Part shown: in pieces, positions 1 through 12,899 of the stretch
How the letters are laid out: every line of letters begins with the position of its first letter
Position numbering within the stretch: position 1 is the first letter of the stretch
Source: Sphagnum compactum
Lineage: Eukaryota > Bryophyta > Sphagnopsida > Sphagnales
Reading direction: 5' to 3'
Assembly (NCBI GenBank): GCA_965153455.1
Contig: OZ234500.1
Location: forward strand, 4,154,001-4,218,000
Length of the DNA stretch: 64,000 nt
Translations under genes and position numbers: made by a program
Notes under the pieces: generated by a model
What the model was told of the DNA's origin: nothing
Seen by the model: only the letters and a program-made list of their open reading frames with translations
Database searches by the model: none

Positions 1-1
1 A

Positions 2-552
2 GCATCCAAACACATGAATGTGTGACAAACCCTAAATACCGTTTCATCTGTTGTCACTGACAATTCCTTACACACTTTCTGATTGCAGGGGAAACCACAC
101 ATGCATTGAAATGTGGCAAAGGCACAAGGAGATGTGAAAATGGTGATTCTTCTCAACTTCTTAAAATTTTGACATAACAGCGATTGTAAGAAAGAGCAGT
201 CTTGGAAAACTTGACCCAGGAAATGAAAAGCCACACACTTGTCTTTAGGTTTGGGTTTTCCAACTCTAACAATAGACACAAAATGGGGGGGTCAAGCATT
301 CTGTCAAAGGTTTTGGCATCCAAACACATGAATGTGGGACATACTCTAAACATTGTTTCATGTGTCATCATCACTCACAATTCCTTATACACTTTCTGAT
401 TGCAGCAGAAACCACACATGCATTGGAATGTGGCAAAAGCACAAGGAGATAGATGAGAAAATGGCGATTCTTCTCTACTTCTAGAAGTTTTGACATGACA
501 GCAATTGTAAGAAAGAGCAGTCTTGAAAACTCGACTCGGGAAATGAAAAGCC
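2..552. repeat. Tandem duplication, period about 314 bp
   Basis: The block beginning GCATCCAAACACATGAATG at 2 recurs at 316. About 235 bp match with scattered substitutions and small indels, including TTTCTGATTGCAG, AAACCACACATGCATT and GTAAGAAAGAGCAGTCTTG. Copy 1 spans about 2-237, copy 2 about 316-552, separated by about 78 bp seen only once here. The duplication lies in the putative first intron of the partial gene at 621-855. Copy 1 starts at the window edge, so more copies may exist to the left. Confidence 0.8.
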
Positions 553-620
553 AACTCCAAAATCACAAGCAAACAAGCAGGCGATGCAAAAAGATTCGGG
601 AAAAGGATTTTTCTGCTTAC

Positions 621-855
621 AAGGTTTAGCAGCAATCTTGGTACCGAATCCGCTTCCCGACGATGTCTGACTCCGCTTGTTACTACTACTACTACTACTA
701 CTCTTCTTCTTTCCCCCCACCGAAGCGCAGCGTATTACAAGCTCATAATGTGGCAGTCTTCTAGAGCTGCACACTGGCAGCCTTAAGCTTACAAAACAAG
801 GACATAACCTGGCTCCAAACGTGCAAGCTCCAGCAGCCATTAGCAGACTGTCCAT
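621..855 (-). CDS. First exon of a probable plastid-targeted protein (partial gene)
   Basis: The first ATG in this open frame is at 855 and reads MDSLLMAAG. It is followed by a stretch rich in Ser, Arg and Cys with almost no acidic residues, as in chloroplast transit peptides. A basic, serine-rich segment follows: GGKKK, then seven serines encoded by a (TAC)n-type run on the plus strand, then a GSGFGTK motif. The frame meets a good 5' splice site, CTT|GTAAGC, after base 621, giving 78 codons plus one base (phase 1). The remaining exons must lie beyond the left edge. Codons after 621 stay open for a while but lose protein-like composition, which supports the splice. Upstream, 856-1010 is TC-rich and has AGGGTTT motifs like a plant leader. 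The family is not recognised; the mature domain is outside the window. Plastid targeting is inferred from composition only. Confidence 0.45.
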
Positions 856-1010
856 TGATGCAAAACCAATTCCCAGAAAAAAGGATTGAATTCTCTCGCC
901 ACCCTTCTTCAACCCTCCACTTACTTCCTTGCTCCCAGGTACTTCAGTTTCTTCACTACAAAAACAATTAGGGTTTCCAGTATGAATTAGGGTTTCCCCT
1001 CAGACCATAG
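856..1010 (-). promoter_or_regulatory. Presumed leader/promoter of the partial plastid gene
   Basis: Reading on the minus strand, this stretch lies directly upstream of the ATG at 855. It is moderately GC-rich compared with the intergenic DNA and contains two AAACCCTAATT-type motifs around 966-997, telo-box-like sequences frequent in plant promoters and leaders. No convincing TATA box was found. The assignment rests on position and composition. Confidence 0.25.
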
Positions 1011-1125
1011 CTTGTTACCAAGCAGCTCATAATTTCTACTTTCCTCTAGGAGCTGTAGCCAAATTTTGCTAAATCCTCTTGTGGATGATCGCCTAAATCC
1101 ACCTACCTCACAAAATTGCCCCCCC

Positions 1126-4100
1126 CAAAAAAAAACCCTAGTACCAAGTATCCTAGTGACCAAAAACTTTAGTACCTAAAATAAAAGAGGTTTTAATTAT
1201 TTTAAAAATCCTAGTATGCAGTTTTTTTAATAAAAAATTCTGATGTAGGAGAAGACAATGAGCTTCCTACCATTTAATGCTTTTTTTATGGCGAATCTAC
1301 ACCCAAAAAAATTAAAATCATAACTGGAATGTTTTATTGCAAATGTTTGGTTTTTTGTTTTTTTTTAAACTCGCCAAAAAACCAGAGAAATTCTGGTTTT
1401 TGAAGAAATGTTGCCACTTTTTCACACTGCCCTTAGAAGTCTGTGTTGTCTGTCTCTTCACTGCTGTTTGGTGAAAACTTTGAATTATTTTTTAAATATT
1501 TTTTGTTATCAATAATTGTTAAATCTACCATGAGATGCTCACAACCTACTCTTACTTCAGAAAATTGAAAACAAAACCCCATCCTAAAATAGATTTAGCC
1601 ATAAACAGGGAATTTACAACAAAATATTCCTTTTTTAATTTTTGAGGTCTGCATTTTTGTGGAAAATTTTCGCCACAAAAAAAAAATTGCTGCTTTCGAT
1701 CAAGTTTTAGGTTTTAAAAAAATTAAAATCAAATCTTTGTTGCCTCTTTTTTTTTCACCTTGTGAATTTTTAGTGTAATAATACAATAAGTTGGAATTTT
1801 AGGGTAGCCAAACTACCATACTATCATCACCCATACTATCCAAAAGGGCCCCAAACAAACCCAGAAAATATGGGGGATGTGGGTGGAAGGGAGTAGAGGA
1901 GAGGAAAACAAAGATATGCTCCACTTTTAAATATATACCCACCACCACATACTTTGGATGAATGTCTATCAACTATAAGATGTGGTCCCCCAAGTGGCAT
2001 GAATGGGCTTCAATTTACCATCTACAAATCAATATGTATACTATGTACATGTGAAACAAAACATTTGTATTTCAATTGATGTTCATGTTTGTTTGTCCAA
2101 CTTCATTCACATTGATATGCATGTTTTACATGAGCATTTCCATTGATGTATCAAGTTTTCTTTTGGATAGTTTTGTTTTCCCATATTGGGAGGCCTATGA
2201 AGATGCACATTATGAACTGTTGAGGCTTTGTGAGTAGATCACAAACAAATTCATTTTACATTTCATATTACTTAATCATGTCACGTGGTTACCTCACATC
2301 TCTCATGATAATTTTTGAACTTGCTAAAATAGTTTTTGAACTTGCTAAAATAGTTCAAAAATGGATAGAGTCATTGTACAATGTTTCCTTGTTGCCTTCT
2401 ATGGATATGTGATTTTAACTTGAGCAACAACTTCCTCAAATTTCAAATTTGTTTTGAATATATCAAGAATAGTTCCCTTTCCTTTTACATTGTTTCATAT
2501 CAATGCATTGACGGCCCTATATAGGCTCAATCCAACTTTGCTATCTCATCACCCCCTTGTTTGATTTGGTCGGAGCTTTTACCAAAGATTTTTGAGTGTG
2601 TAAAGTTTGAATCCAATAGTTGGATTTGTAATCCCATTCATAAATGAGTTTATTTAACATGATGTCTAACTAAGGTTTTGAATAGTGGTAAAAATTAAAG
2701 TGATTGTGAACGTGGCTTAGACTCTTAGGGGTTAAAAGTATGTTGAAATAATCTCATAGGCTTGTGCTTAGTTGTGATGAAAAAAATGGGTCCAATGAGA
2801 TTGTTTTGAAAAGTCACCTTTGTGAACTAGTACAATGTTGCATGGATGTAGAACATGTGGCCCATGGGAAGAACATGCATAGTGCAAGTAGCTTTTAACC
2901 AAGAATTTGGAGTTTTTAAACACATGTTAAATTGAATTTAATGAGGGGTGCACAAACCCTAGTATTTCTATGTACATTTTCAACTTGGCACCCTTCTTCC
3001 TTGTATTAACAAATAAGGTTATGACACATTATTTGTGTTCATTGTTGTCATTGAAACAATTATTTGCTTAGAACATGGGAACCAACCTTTTCTTATAATG
3101 GAGAAATTCTGTTAGAAATCAAATTTAAGAAAATCAAAGATGAAATGATTTTGGAGGTTTCAATTGTTAGTTGTGAAGGGAAAAAAAGTAAAATTACCAT
3201 ATTTCTATTCTTGGTTTTCATTATGTAGCCAAAAATATAGAAGGATTACTAAAAATTTGTACTTCATATGTGATTTATAATCAAATTTGACTAAATCTTC
3301 CTAGGGATGAATCATCATTTTTTTTATAGCTTTTTATAAATGATTGTCAAATTTTTAAAGAAAAACATTGATGGGAACCCTTTCAATACACAATCTTTAA
3401 GCATTTGCACCAATACATATTTATCCATTATTGTCAAAAAGTTTTCCAACCTTCATCAAGTTCACATTATTTCGCATATAAGGCCAAACATTAAAGCCCA
3501 GCTTCTTGTTCCCACGTTTCATTTTCCTTTACCACATTACCATTACATTTTGAATGTGGCTTGACCTTCACAATTGGTCAATTTCATATTTAATTGCAAA
3601 TGTAATGTGCTTTAGAATCATTCACCTTTTAAAATGCACTTATATTGGGCACATTTGGACACATGATATCATGTGAACAATTATTTTTTCCATAGCCAAA
3701 CAAGTTTAAAAATTTCTATTCATTTGATCGATATAATGTTCATTCTCCTACCATAATTTTTTCATTAAGTTGACACCATTTTTTCAATGAACAAAACTTG
3801 AACATTGATAGATATAATGTTATCAAACCTTATAAGGCCTGTTTTTTCACAACCATGAATTCAATGGCAGTTCAATCCAATGAAAAAGTTTAGTGAAATC
3901 ACCGCCTTCCATATTTGGGTTGAATTTGTTTTTGGAGGTGGGCCAAAAAGGTCATCCTCCTTTTGAATATTCATTAATCACTTCATTTTTTTAGAAATTG
4001 ATTTTGAAAAAAAATTAAAATCATCAATTATTAAAATGACATTAAAGTTATTAGTAAAGTAAGGTGGACACATGATTAGAGCCTTAGGTTTGGGCGAAAT

Positions 4101-7100
4101 TGATGACATTAAAAAAATTGTGCCAAATGAAAATATTGCAAGATGAAATTAATTTTTCCTCTTAAACCTAGTTTCATCATGTATCTTGTTCACACATATG
4201 AGTGAGTTCGTGTGTGAGCTTTGTGTGTGTGTGCTTTGCGCAAGTTCTAGTGAAACTTTTTTGTCTTTTTGTTCAAGTTGCATAAGGTTTGTTATGTGTG
4301 TGTTTTTACCAAAATAAAAAAAGTTATTTGTTTAACGTATGCAAGGTTTGTTGTGTGCACTTTTAGAATGTCTAGAGACCCATTCAACCTTTGCATCTAG
4401 AGAGGAGACTAAAACTTGAATGTGTGTGCAACCCTATCAAAAAGAAGAAACTTAGCATTGAACATGTGGATAGGAGACCATAATTGACCTTCATGTATGG
4501 AAAGGAGATGGAGACATGCTTTTGTTCAACCTTCAAATTTGGAAAAGAAACAGAGACAATGTTTGGTTGTGTGAAAAGAAAGGTTGTACACCCTTAAAAA
4601 CAATGCATGGAAACAACTAGGCACATTGCTTGAAGGTGAAAATTTAGGTCGTTCAAAATTTAGGGTTTAAAATTTTCTTTTCCAATCAGCACCGCAATGA
4701 AACTTATATAATCGATGTGGGAGCATGAAGATGTTTTTTGGGATTGTCAATGCCATGATTTGACATTGTGAAAGTTTTTTTTGCTTTCAATGTGGCCACT
4801 TTCCATTTTTGGTTGTAAGGTGTGTGAACTAGTGAAAAAGGTGGCTAGTCACTTTCTAACATAATCCCTAAAGTGACTTCAATTAAAGCCTCCAAGCCCA
4901 AAATTGTAGTATCTTGATAACCTATGCATTCAAATTTCAGATTGTAACATCATTTATTAGGAGACAGTATCTTAGAAAAGGTTCCATAGATCCTCTTTTA
5001 AAGATCTCATAAAGTTTGAAATATGGTGCTTCAAAATGTTGCTAACCATGTTTAATAATAATGAGTTCTTGTTGGTTAATGGAAATAACGTTTTAAAAAA
5101 TGAACAATAGAAGTTTTAGGGGGTTCAAGGTTGGAATAGGGATGTATCCATGGACTCTTGACTTTTACATTTTGGATTTATGGATGCCTTATGTAGGTGT
5201 ACCTTGTTAAGTATTTCAACATTTCCGCTCAATTTCATTATTATCAATAGAAATGACCATTTGATTTATATTTGATGCCTAACATTATTCATTGATCCAA
5301 TTATGTAACCACCCATATATTTTGTTGTTTCTAATGATCACTTGTATGTTGATGATGATCTTGATGTTTTATTGATCCCATTTACTTTAATAATAATAAA
5401 TTGGAATTCTTCCACCTACCTTTCATGTTTTTTGGATCCAATCAAAAGAGCTCACAAATCTCAACTTAATGGTGTCATCTTTTAGTAATTGGTACTTGAT
5501 CATAAAATTATGGTTTTGAAATTACAATTGGGAATAATTGTTTACATATAATTGGGAAATATTTTGAAATTCCACTAGTTTGGATGCAGATTGTGATAAA
5601 CAATTATGAGAGTTTACAATTTTATTTTCAAATTCTTAATTTCCAATAATTGGGACCTAATCATGGAATTTTGATTAACTACAATTGGGAATAATTTATG
5701 TTAATTTGGTTTAATTATGAAATTCTAATAGTTGGGTGATTGTGAGGTTTTTCAAACTACAATTAATATCATTCTTTTAGTAGCCAAATGAATTGTTACA
5801 TTGTTGTGATTTGTTAGCTTTTGGTGGAAGCAATGGATATAGATGCATCTATTGTTTTACAAATGTTAATGATCTACAAAATTGAAATTGTTGGTCATCA
5901 AAAACATATACATATATATACCACTCTAATTCATGTTTAATTTTATTTTTCAAACCTTAATCCAACATGAATGTAACTCATATTCATTAGTTTTGGATTC
6001 AAACCTTCTAGAGTGCTCCAATTCATCACTTTTGTCATTTATAAAGTGAACATTAATGATATTAATCATTTTTCATTTCTAATGTCATTAATTTTCATGG
6101 TAAATTGTTTCATTTATGATATCCATATTTATAATGTGAACCCAATAGTAGCCCCCTAGGTTGCAATCTTGGTGCCAAGTAGAGCCAAAAAATTATTAGG
6201 TGTTGTCCAATTTCATGTAAATAAGCTTCTAGATTGGTTGGAATGATCTTTTATGACTAGTATGAATGTTGAGATTACATAATGTTCCTATGTGCATCTC
6301 CTCACATGTGTGACAATGAGATTGAGTTAGCCATGTTACTAGGGTTAGTGCAGGTGATGAGTATTTTGCATATATAAACCCACAAGTTTACAGTTGGAAA
6401 ATTCAACAAACACAGCTTGGAGCAAACATCTTGCATGATTTTTTTATAATTTGTTTCCCATTTGTCAAAACAAGCACAAGTGATCATGAGCATGAACTTT
6501 CCTTAAACCCTTACCAATTAAATGCATTTGACTCTTCAATGTTTTGTGCTACTAATTATTACAATAAACTTGAGGTGTTATTTATAAGTTTCATGTAAAT
6601 AAACCTTTGATTTTGTGGCATGGCTTTTTTGACTTCGATGTTTTTTTATTATATGCCATGGTGCAAGTTGTATGTAGCATGTTTGGTGTAGGTAGGTAGA
6701 TGATATATAAATCAAAGAACCTAAATTTCATTGATTCATGTAGTATAAGCAACATGTTTCCAACAATTCAAGAAGTATGCATCACGTCTCCACTAACTTA
6801 ACAAACTACATTAGTGATCTTAAGCGTTAGTTTCTTCATTATTGTTAAGGTATGTGCTTAGGTTTAAACTTTGAAGTTAAAGGCAAGCTCAAACAAAAAT
6901 ACGTAGGGTTAGAGGTTAATCATTTTTTTATATGTTTTTATTTTTATGTTCAAAAGTTTTTTCTTGAATGTTTTTTTTGTTTTTTCTTAGATCTTTGGGT
7001 CTACAAAATTCTAGAGCCCAAGGAAATTGACATCTACAAGCTACAATAGAAAAATGATATGTTGTAGGTTTCCAACAATTCATGAGCAAATTTGTAATAG

Positions 7101-8780
7101 GTTTGCAACAAGTTTACGAGCTTCTTTTATGTTTAAGTTTGGAGTTGCAACAAGTTTAAAGCAAGTTTAGAGGTTAGTCCTTTTTTACATGTTTTTATCC
7201 TTATGATAAAAAGCTTGATTTTCAATGTTTTCAAGTTATTTTTCTTGGATCTTTAGGTTTGCATAATTCCAAAGTCTAATGAAGATTAACCTTTCCAAGC
7301 TATAACATAAGAAGGATATGCAATATGTCTTTAATAATTCATGAACAAGATTATAATAGGTTTACAACAAGTTTACATGCTGGTAAGTTTTTTATGTTTA
7401 ATTTCGTAGTTACCCCAATCCCATTAACATTGTTGAGGATAATGAAATAGGCCTATTATTATTATTTAGGTCATGCATTTAGGCAACAAAATTAGGTTTA
7501 ATTTAAGGAAAAAAACCTAGTTAAACACAAATAGAGGGTGAATGCAAGGTATGGTGGCTCATTTTTGGAATCATAGTGGCAATATTTGTAAGGTGTTTTG
7601 TATAAATGCTTATGGCGAATAATCTAATTTTAAATACATTAATTGATGATTCATTCTAAACTAACAACTTGATTATGAAGACATTTGCACAATTATTTTT
7701 TGAAAATAATGTATAATGAATAATGAACTTTTGAAATAAAAAAATGAACTAATTAGTTGATTAATTATTCATGTGGCAAAGGCACCATGGTGGGACCACC
7801 CCATTGAACACCATGTGTGTTGCCTATAACCATCACTTTACTTTAAGAATTTCAAGAATTTATATTGAATTCCACTACAAAAAAAATTATAGTGATTAAA
7901 CATGGGTTGAAAAATGAAATTACAAAGTCAAATGTGAAATCTTTTTTTGTAAAACCTTAACCAAATGGTAGTTATGAACTTTTGAATGGTCAAAATTGAA
8001 TCTTGTTTTCAAAAGTCCTTTCAAAATGATTTTTTTTCTTTTCGTTTGTCAAACTTTTTGTGGCCAATGGATATATAATGGAAATATCTAAATGGGAATT
8101 TATTCTTATGGAGTTAATGGGTTTTTCTTTTAGGATTTTCAAAGTGATTTCACCATACCAACTAATAACAACATTCTTCAATAAGGGTTTTGACCTAATT
8201 TTAAAAAGTATCATAAGGGACTAAAACTTTAGTAGTCAAAGATTATGTTAATGAAATCTTAAAAATTAAAACCATATCCATATGGATAATTTATAAAGTT
8301 TTGCTTGTGACTTTTGTGAATGTTGTAGATCTACTTAAAATGAGCCATTACACAATGTATACACCTTGGAAGCATGGATAGACATAGAAATAGACCCAAA
8401 AAGACACAAGAAGGAAAAGAAAAATAGTCCAAAAAAAATATAGACCCAGACATAGTAATACAAGAAAAACTACAACATAATAACATACTAAAACATAGGA
8501 ATGCAAAAAGAAAAGAAGAAAAATAAGGTCAACGTAAAATGAAAGAAACCAATAAAAATAAAATTCCCAAATAGGAGATTTAAAAACGTAAAAATAAAAG
8601 TTCAAAAATGCAAAAGACTATAACACATAAAGAGATAAAAACGTAGAGACCCAAAACCAATAATTGAATTCATGTGTGGATGGGCTTGATTACGTTAACG
8701 AGAAAACCTATTTTCAACAGAGAATTTTTTTAAAAATTAAAATTTAAAAATTTTTGTTTTAAAATTTGAAGTTGTATTTC
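1126..8780. other. AT-rich intergenic DNA, no gene recognised
   Basis: About 7.6 kb without a protein-like frame longer than about 75 codons and without recognisable transposon ends. Poly-A/T runs are common, and GT-rich runs occur at 4200-4330. The only structured item I could relate to the rest of the window is the dispersed repeat at 3225-3330, entered separately. Confidence 0.6.
3225..3330 (+). repeat. Dispersed repeat with AGCCAAATTTGGCT core (diverged copy)
   Basis: It contains the family order: GTAGCCAAAAATATAGAA, an A/T-rich spacer, then a degenerate CAAATTTGACTAAATCTTC and GATGAATCATCA. It matches copies at 28540-28815, 29755-29895 and 63590-63885, and more weakly 1060-1125. Confidence 0.5.
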
Positions 8781-9439
8781 GTTAAAAACTTGAGTGTTTG
8801 TGTGTTCAAGTTGTCATTTTCCCCCCAAATTTGTGAGTTTTTGTAAAGAAATTGGTATTCTATTTGCATTATTGCTTCCAATATTTTCTTATAAATGACT
8901 ATTGTCACATCAAAGTTGTAGAATGGCATTTTCACCTTTTGTTCCTATTATTTTCAATTCTAAAACTTAGGATATTACTAGGTGACCTTAACACAAGGTT
9001 AAGATTAGTAACTTTAAATTTGCTAGGAAGTTATGAATTATAGGTGGGTAAAAGCATGATAAAGTATACACAAAAAGTAGTGTAACCAATAAAATATTGG
9101 GGTCCCTAAAGACAAGGATTAACAAATAGATAATTTTATGGGGATACTATTTCACTACTAGAAATCTTGTCATTTGCAACCAATCACTATGCAACTGGCA
9201 TGCAACTGGTTGTTGTTTGCAACTATCTTGGTCATGTTTGCAACTATAAATTTGGTATTGTATAATTTTTCAACCATATAGTTGTGTGTGCAACTAACAT
9301 GCAACTAAATGTGTACAACATGAACACGTGTCATAAAAATGCTGGCCTAAAATTATACATACTTAAATTATTATACTTAATATATCTACATAGGCTATGT
9401 ATAATGATATTATGTGCCTCTAATATTAAGGTTAACCCC

Positions 9440-9850
9440 ATGTTAACATAGGCTAACTTAAACTAACCTAAACTAAAAGAATCATGGCTAAACTAACATA
9501 GGCTAAATAAACTAAAAAGTTAAACTAACCATGGCTAAATATATTAGGTTAAAATAATTATGGCTAAATTAAGTTAGGCCAAAATAATTATGGCTACATT
9601 AAGTTAGGCTAAATTATTTATGGTTAAAATAAATTAAAATATATTAATTATGGTTAAAATAAATTAGGTTAAATTAAGTTAGGCCAAATTATTTATGGCT
9701 AAAATAAATTAAGCTAAATTAAATTAGCATGAAATAAATATGGTTAAATTAAATTAGGCCAAACCAATTATGCCTAAATTAAGTTAGGCTAAAATATTTA
9801 TGGCTAAACTAAATTATAGTAAATTAAATTAAGTTAAACTAAACCATGGT
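9440..9850. repeat. Degenerate tandem array of TTAGGCTAAAT/TATGGCTAAAT units
   Basis: Roughly twenty alternating units of about 20-22 bp of the type ATGGCTAAATTAAGTTAGGC, with substitutions and single-base slips. The array lies inside the CACTA element just inside its left subterminal region. No coding potential is seen. Confidence 0.7.
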
Positions 9851-10212
9851 TTAAATATATATTGCAAGTTTTTAAATTTTATTTGTCAAATATATTTAAA
9901 TATTTGTTTTGGCAAGTAAAAATTTTTAATTTTATTTTATTTGGAATCTTTTTCAGAAAATCTAATTTGATTTAAAAATTTTATTCAAAATCAATTAATA
10001 TGATAATATTAAATTTTATAATAAATACTCATGATTATCAATTAAATTTTTATTATAATTATAATGATAATCAACTATATATATAATATCAATAGATATT
10101 ATATATTTATAATTTATAATTTATGTTAAAATATTAATGTAAATAGGCTACACGAATTAACCTACAAGTATACAAACATCTTAAGTTAATTACTAGTTTA
10201 AACTATATAATA

Positions 10213-10899
10213 CTAGTGTGAACCCGGTGCATAATGCACCTGTCGAGCTCCCCCCCGCCCGGTCCTTCCCATTACCCACTCCGGTTCTTTACCCCGTCGA
10301 CCCCCCCTCCTCCTTCGCATTTTCCACTCCGATTCTTTAACCCGTTGATCCCCCCCCCGTTCTCCTGTTATATATAATTAACTTCCCGCCCCGTGCATGT
10401 TCACTCCACATCAATCAATCAAATTGTCTACCTACCTAAGTAGCCATTTGGGTAGGTAGATAGATCTTTTTTCACATTTGATCAATGTGTGGTTTTTTTT
10501 CCAATGGACATAATAATAGAGGGTTGAAATTCAGTTACCAATAAATGATAAAATTATTTATTAAATTAATCAAATTTGAAATGATAATAAGGCCATGCAG
10601 GTAGGTTATTAATAATTGACTTAATACATGGGTTGATAACCGGATCAGCCTAAAACTTTAAATGTGTTTATGATAGAAAACATGAATGAAAAAAAAAAAA
10701 AAACCTAGACAATATAACCTACCCTACGATGGCAATATAACCGGCGGTTTTCAAGTCAAGTATTTGAGAACTGACCTTTATGCATAACCGGTCCTGGCCC
10801 CCCCCCCGCCCGTGCTGGCGAACAGAATGCAGAGGCCGGTTCTGCAGTAGAATTGTCGTGTCAGACATATGCACAGACTAACTGAATTAATATATAAGA
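10213..10899 (-). mobile_element. Helitron-like non-autonomous insertion nested in the CACTA element
   Basis: Read on the minus strand, the element begins TCTTATATATTAATTC at 10899 and ends with CTAG at 10213-10216. The perfect hairpin GGTGCA-TTA-TGCACC (10226-10240) lies nine bases before the terminal CTAG. The flanks are A (10212) and T (10900) on the plus strand. A 5' TC, a hairpin before CTRR, and insertion between A and T without target duplication define Helitrons. The 687-bp body has cytosine-rich blocks (10247-10355, 10796-10865) unlike the AT-rich surroundings and no Rep/helicase frame. Structural evidence is good; homology to a named family was not tested. Confidence 0.65.
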
Positions 10900-12899
10900 T
10901 TGTTAAAACCATATTTTCATTAAGTAATCATAATTATTAGAAATATTCTACAATCATATTTGAAGTGCAAAAGAAAAGGAGTAATGAAAAATTAACAAGA
11001 AGAAAAATAAGAAAAATAAATTTCCAAGTTACAAAACGTTTTTTTTTTCTTTTCTTTGGACCCTTCTTACTTTCAAACCTCATAACTTTCTTATTCTTAT
11101 TCATTTTAAATGATTTAAAATGTTATAGGAGCGCCATCTGAAGTCCTACAAATCATGATGGAACTTTAATAGCAAAAAAACAACATAAAAGGAACTTTCT
11201 GGGTGTTTAAGATTCGGCCTTTGTAATGTTCAATGGTTTTTTTCTGAGTTTTTGACCCCCTTTACTTTGGGGGGCCATAACTTTCTCATTTCTTATCTAT
11301 TTTCAACAATTCTTAGTGTGTTAGATGCGCCAAGAAGAGGGCTTCAAGTTTTGTTTGGACACCAAAAGCAATAAAACCCTCCCCTGGCTACTATACTCTA
11401 ATACATTAGTTGCATTTAATGTGCAACTAAGTTGGTTCATGAAGTTTGCAATGGAATTTTTTATCCCATAACTTTTGGCTTCCAATTCTATTTAGCTCAA
11501 TATATAACTAGAAGCAATGTCTTTGAAATAACAAAACACCAAGTGCCATTGGGGATGAGTAAATAAACAAATCTTGACCTTCATGAAATGGTTAATTTAA
11601 AAAATCAAATTGGATTATTCTAATTTTACCTATATAACTTAAACCTAGCTATGTTCAACCTACTTACATACCTAAATAAACCTACTTATTTTATAGGGTT
11701 CCATAATTACCTACCTACCTAGGCAACACGTGTCAACATCTTATTAGCCGTAAATTGGACGACTTAAATTTCATTAATTAATATTTTAAAATTAAAAATA
11801 GGTGGGCCTTAATTACCACGTGTCATCATATAATTGGTGTTTAAAAAGACACGTGTCATCATATAATTAGTGTTTTAAAATAACACATGTCAAATGGTCA
11901 ATGAAGGTTCCATGGTGTGCCACGTGTCATCATCTTACTGGCAAAAACTTTAATGATTGAGAATAATCCAATGAATTTTTAATTTTGAAAATAAAAAATA
12001 ATTAAATAGTGACACGTGTCCACAAGCTAATTGTCCAATTTTTAAACACATGTCATATTTTTATTAGTTACATTGTAGTTACAAAGAGAGTTGCACATAA
12101 AGTGCAACTACATTTGGATTAATATGTATGGATGAGCATGTATATTAGCACCGTATATACATGTTGCATACGTAGTGTCGCATGTAACTAAATGTCATGT
12201 GCAACTTGTCTTAGGCAATTACATAAATTTGCAGTTGCATGTCACGCATGCAATTGAATTTTAGTTGTAAATGACAGTTGCAAAGCCCAAAATTTATAGT
12301 AGTGTTTTTTTTTGGGTACATTATTCCTTAACTTTTGTTTGCATGGACTTTGAAAGCTAAATTATTATAATCATGTATTTTTAAGCTATTTGCAAGTACT
12401 TGAAATGGACTTAAAAATTTTGGTAGTTTGAAAAATAAAGTTCAAGTACTTGAAAGTAGGTGAAATGTTTTTGCAAGTATTTGGTTTTTTTTTCAAGCAC
12501 CTCAATATTGATGTGGTGAACATTCTAATATATATTTTTTGGTTAATCAAATTTGTTTTCATAACTAAAATCATCCCCAACCCTTAAAAAATGGGGGATA
12601 TTTTTGGGGTATCTTTTCAAATCCAAATGATATGACACAAATTGCTTTTGAAAGTTAGAGGGAGGCTAGAGATGCCCATGAAAAAAATTAAAAGTTTCAT
12701 TTGTTTTGAAATGCGAAAAGAAGGTTAAAAGTTTGAAAAACTGTTTTTTCATGTTTTCAAGTAGAAAACAAAGTAACAAGTATGTACAAAATATCTTGCC
12801 TGCACCCAAGTGAAGAGGAATTCAAAGAAAAAGGTAAAGAGATTCTAGACTTGTAAAACCAATTTTTTTTATCCCACCCATGGTTAGCAAATTGGGCAT

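Larger units (their letters stand above)
9153..12304. mobile_element. Non-autonomous CACTA (CMC/En-Spm) DNA transposon
   Basis: The left end reads CACTACTAGAAATC and the right end, read inward on the minus strand, reads CACTACTATAAATTTT. The trinucleotide TTT flanks both sides, matching the 3-bp target duplication of CACTA elements. Both ends carry many subterminal copies of TGCAACT or its complement (about 9170-9320 and 12060-12290), as expected for transposase-binding repeats. The 3152-bp element has no transposase-like frame, so it must have depended on a protein encoded elsewhere. It contains a degenerate tandem array (9440-9850) and a Helitron-like insertion (10213-10899). TTT lies in a T-run, so the duplication alone is weak evidence, but the inverted copy at 61590-62320 supports the boundaries independently. 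Confidence 0.85.
8780..12700 (+). repeat. Older dispersed repeat interrupted by the CACTA element
   Basis: The flanks 8780-9152 and 12305-12700 together match the reverse complement of 61590-62320. Shared landmarks, in order, are a GGGTAAAAGCATGATAAAGTATACACAAAAA-like segment, ATATTGGGG, a GACTTTGAAAGCTAAATT-like segment, GCAAGTACTTGAA and CCAAATGATATG. The homology jumps from 9152 to 12305, exactly across the CACTA element, so this is the host sequence into which the element inserted. No coding capacity is seen in it. Confidence 0.6.
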
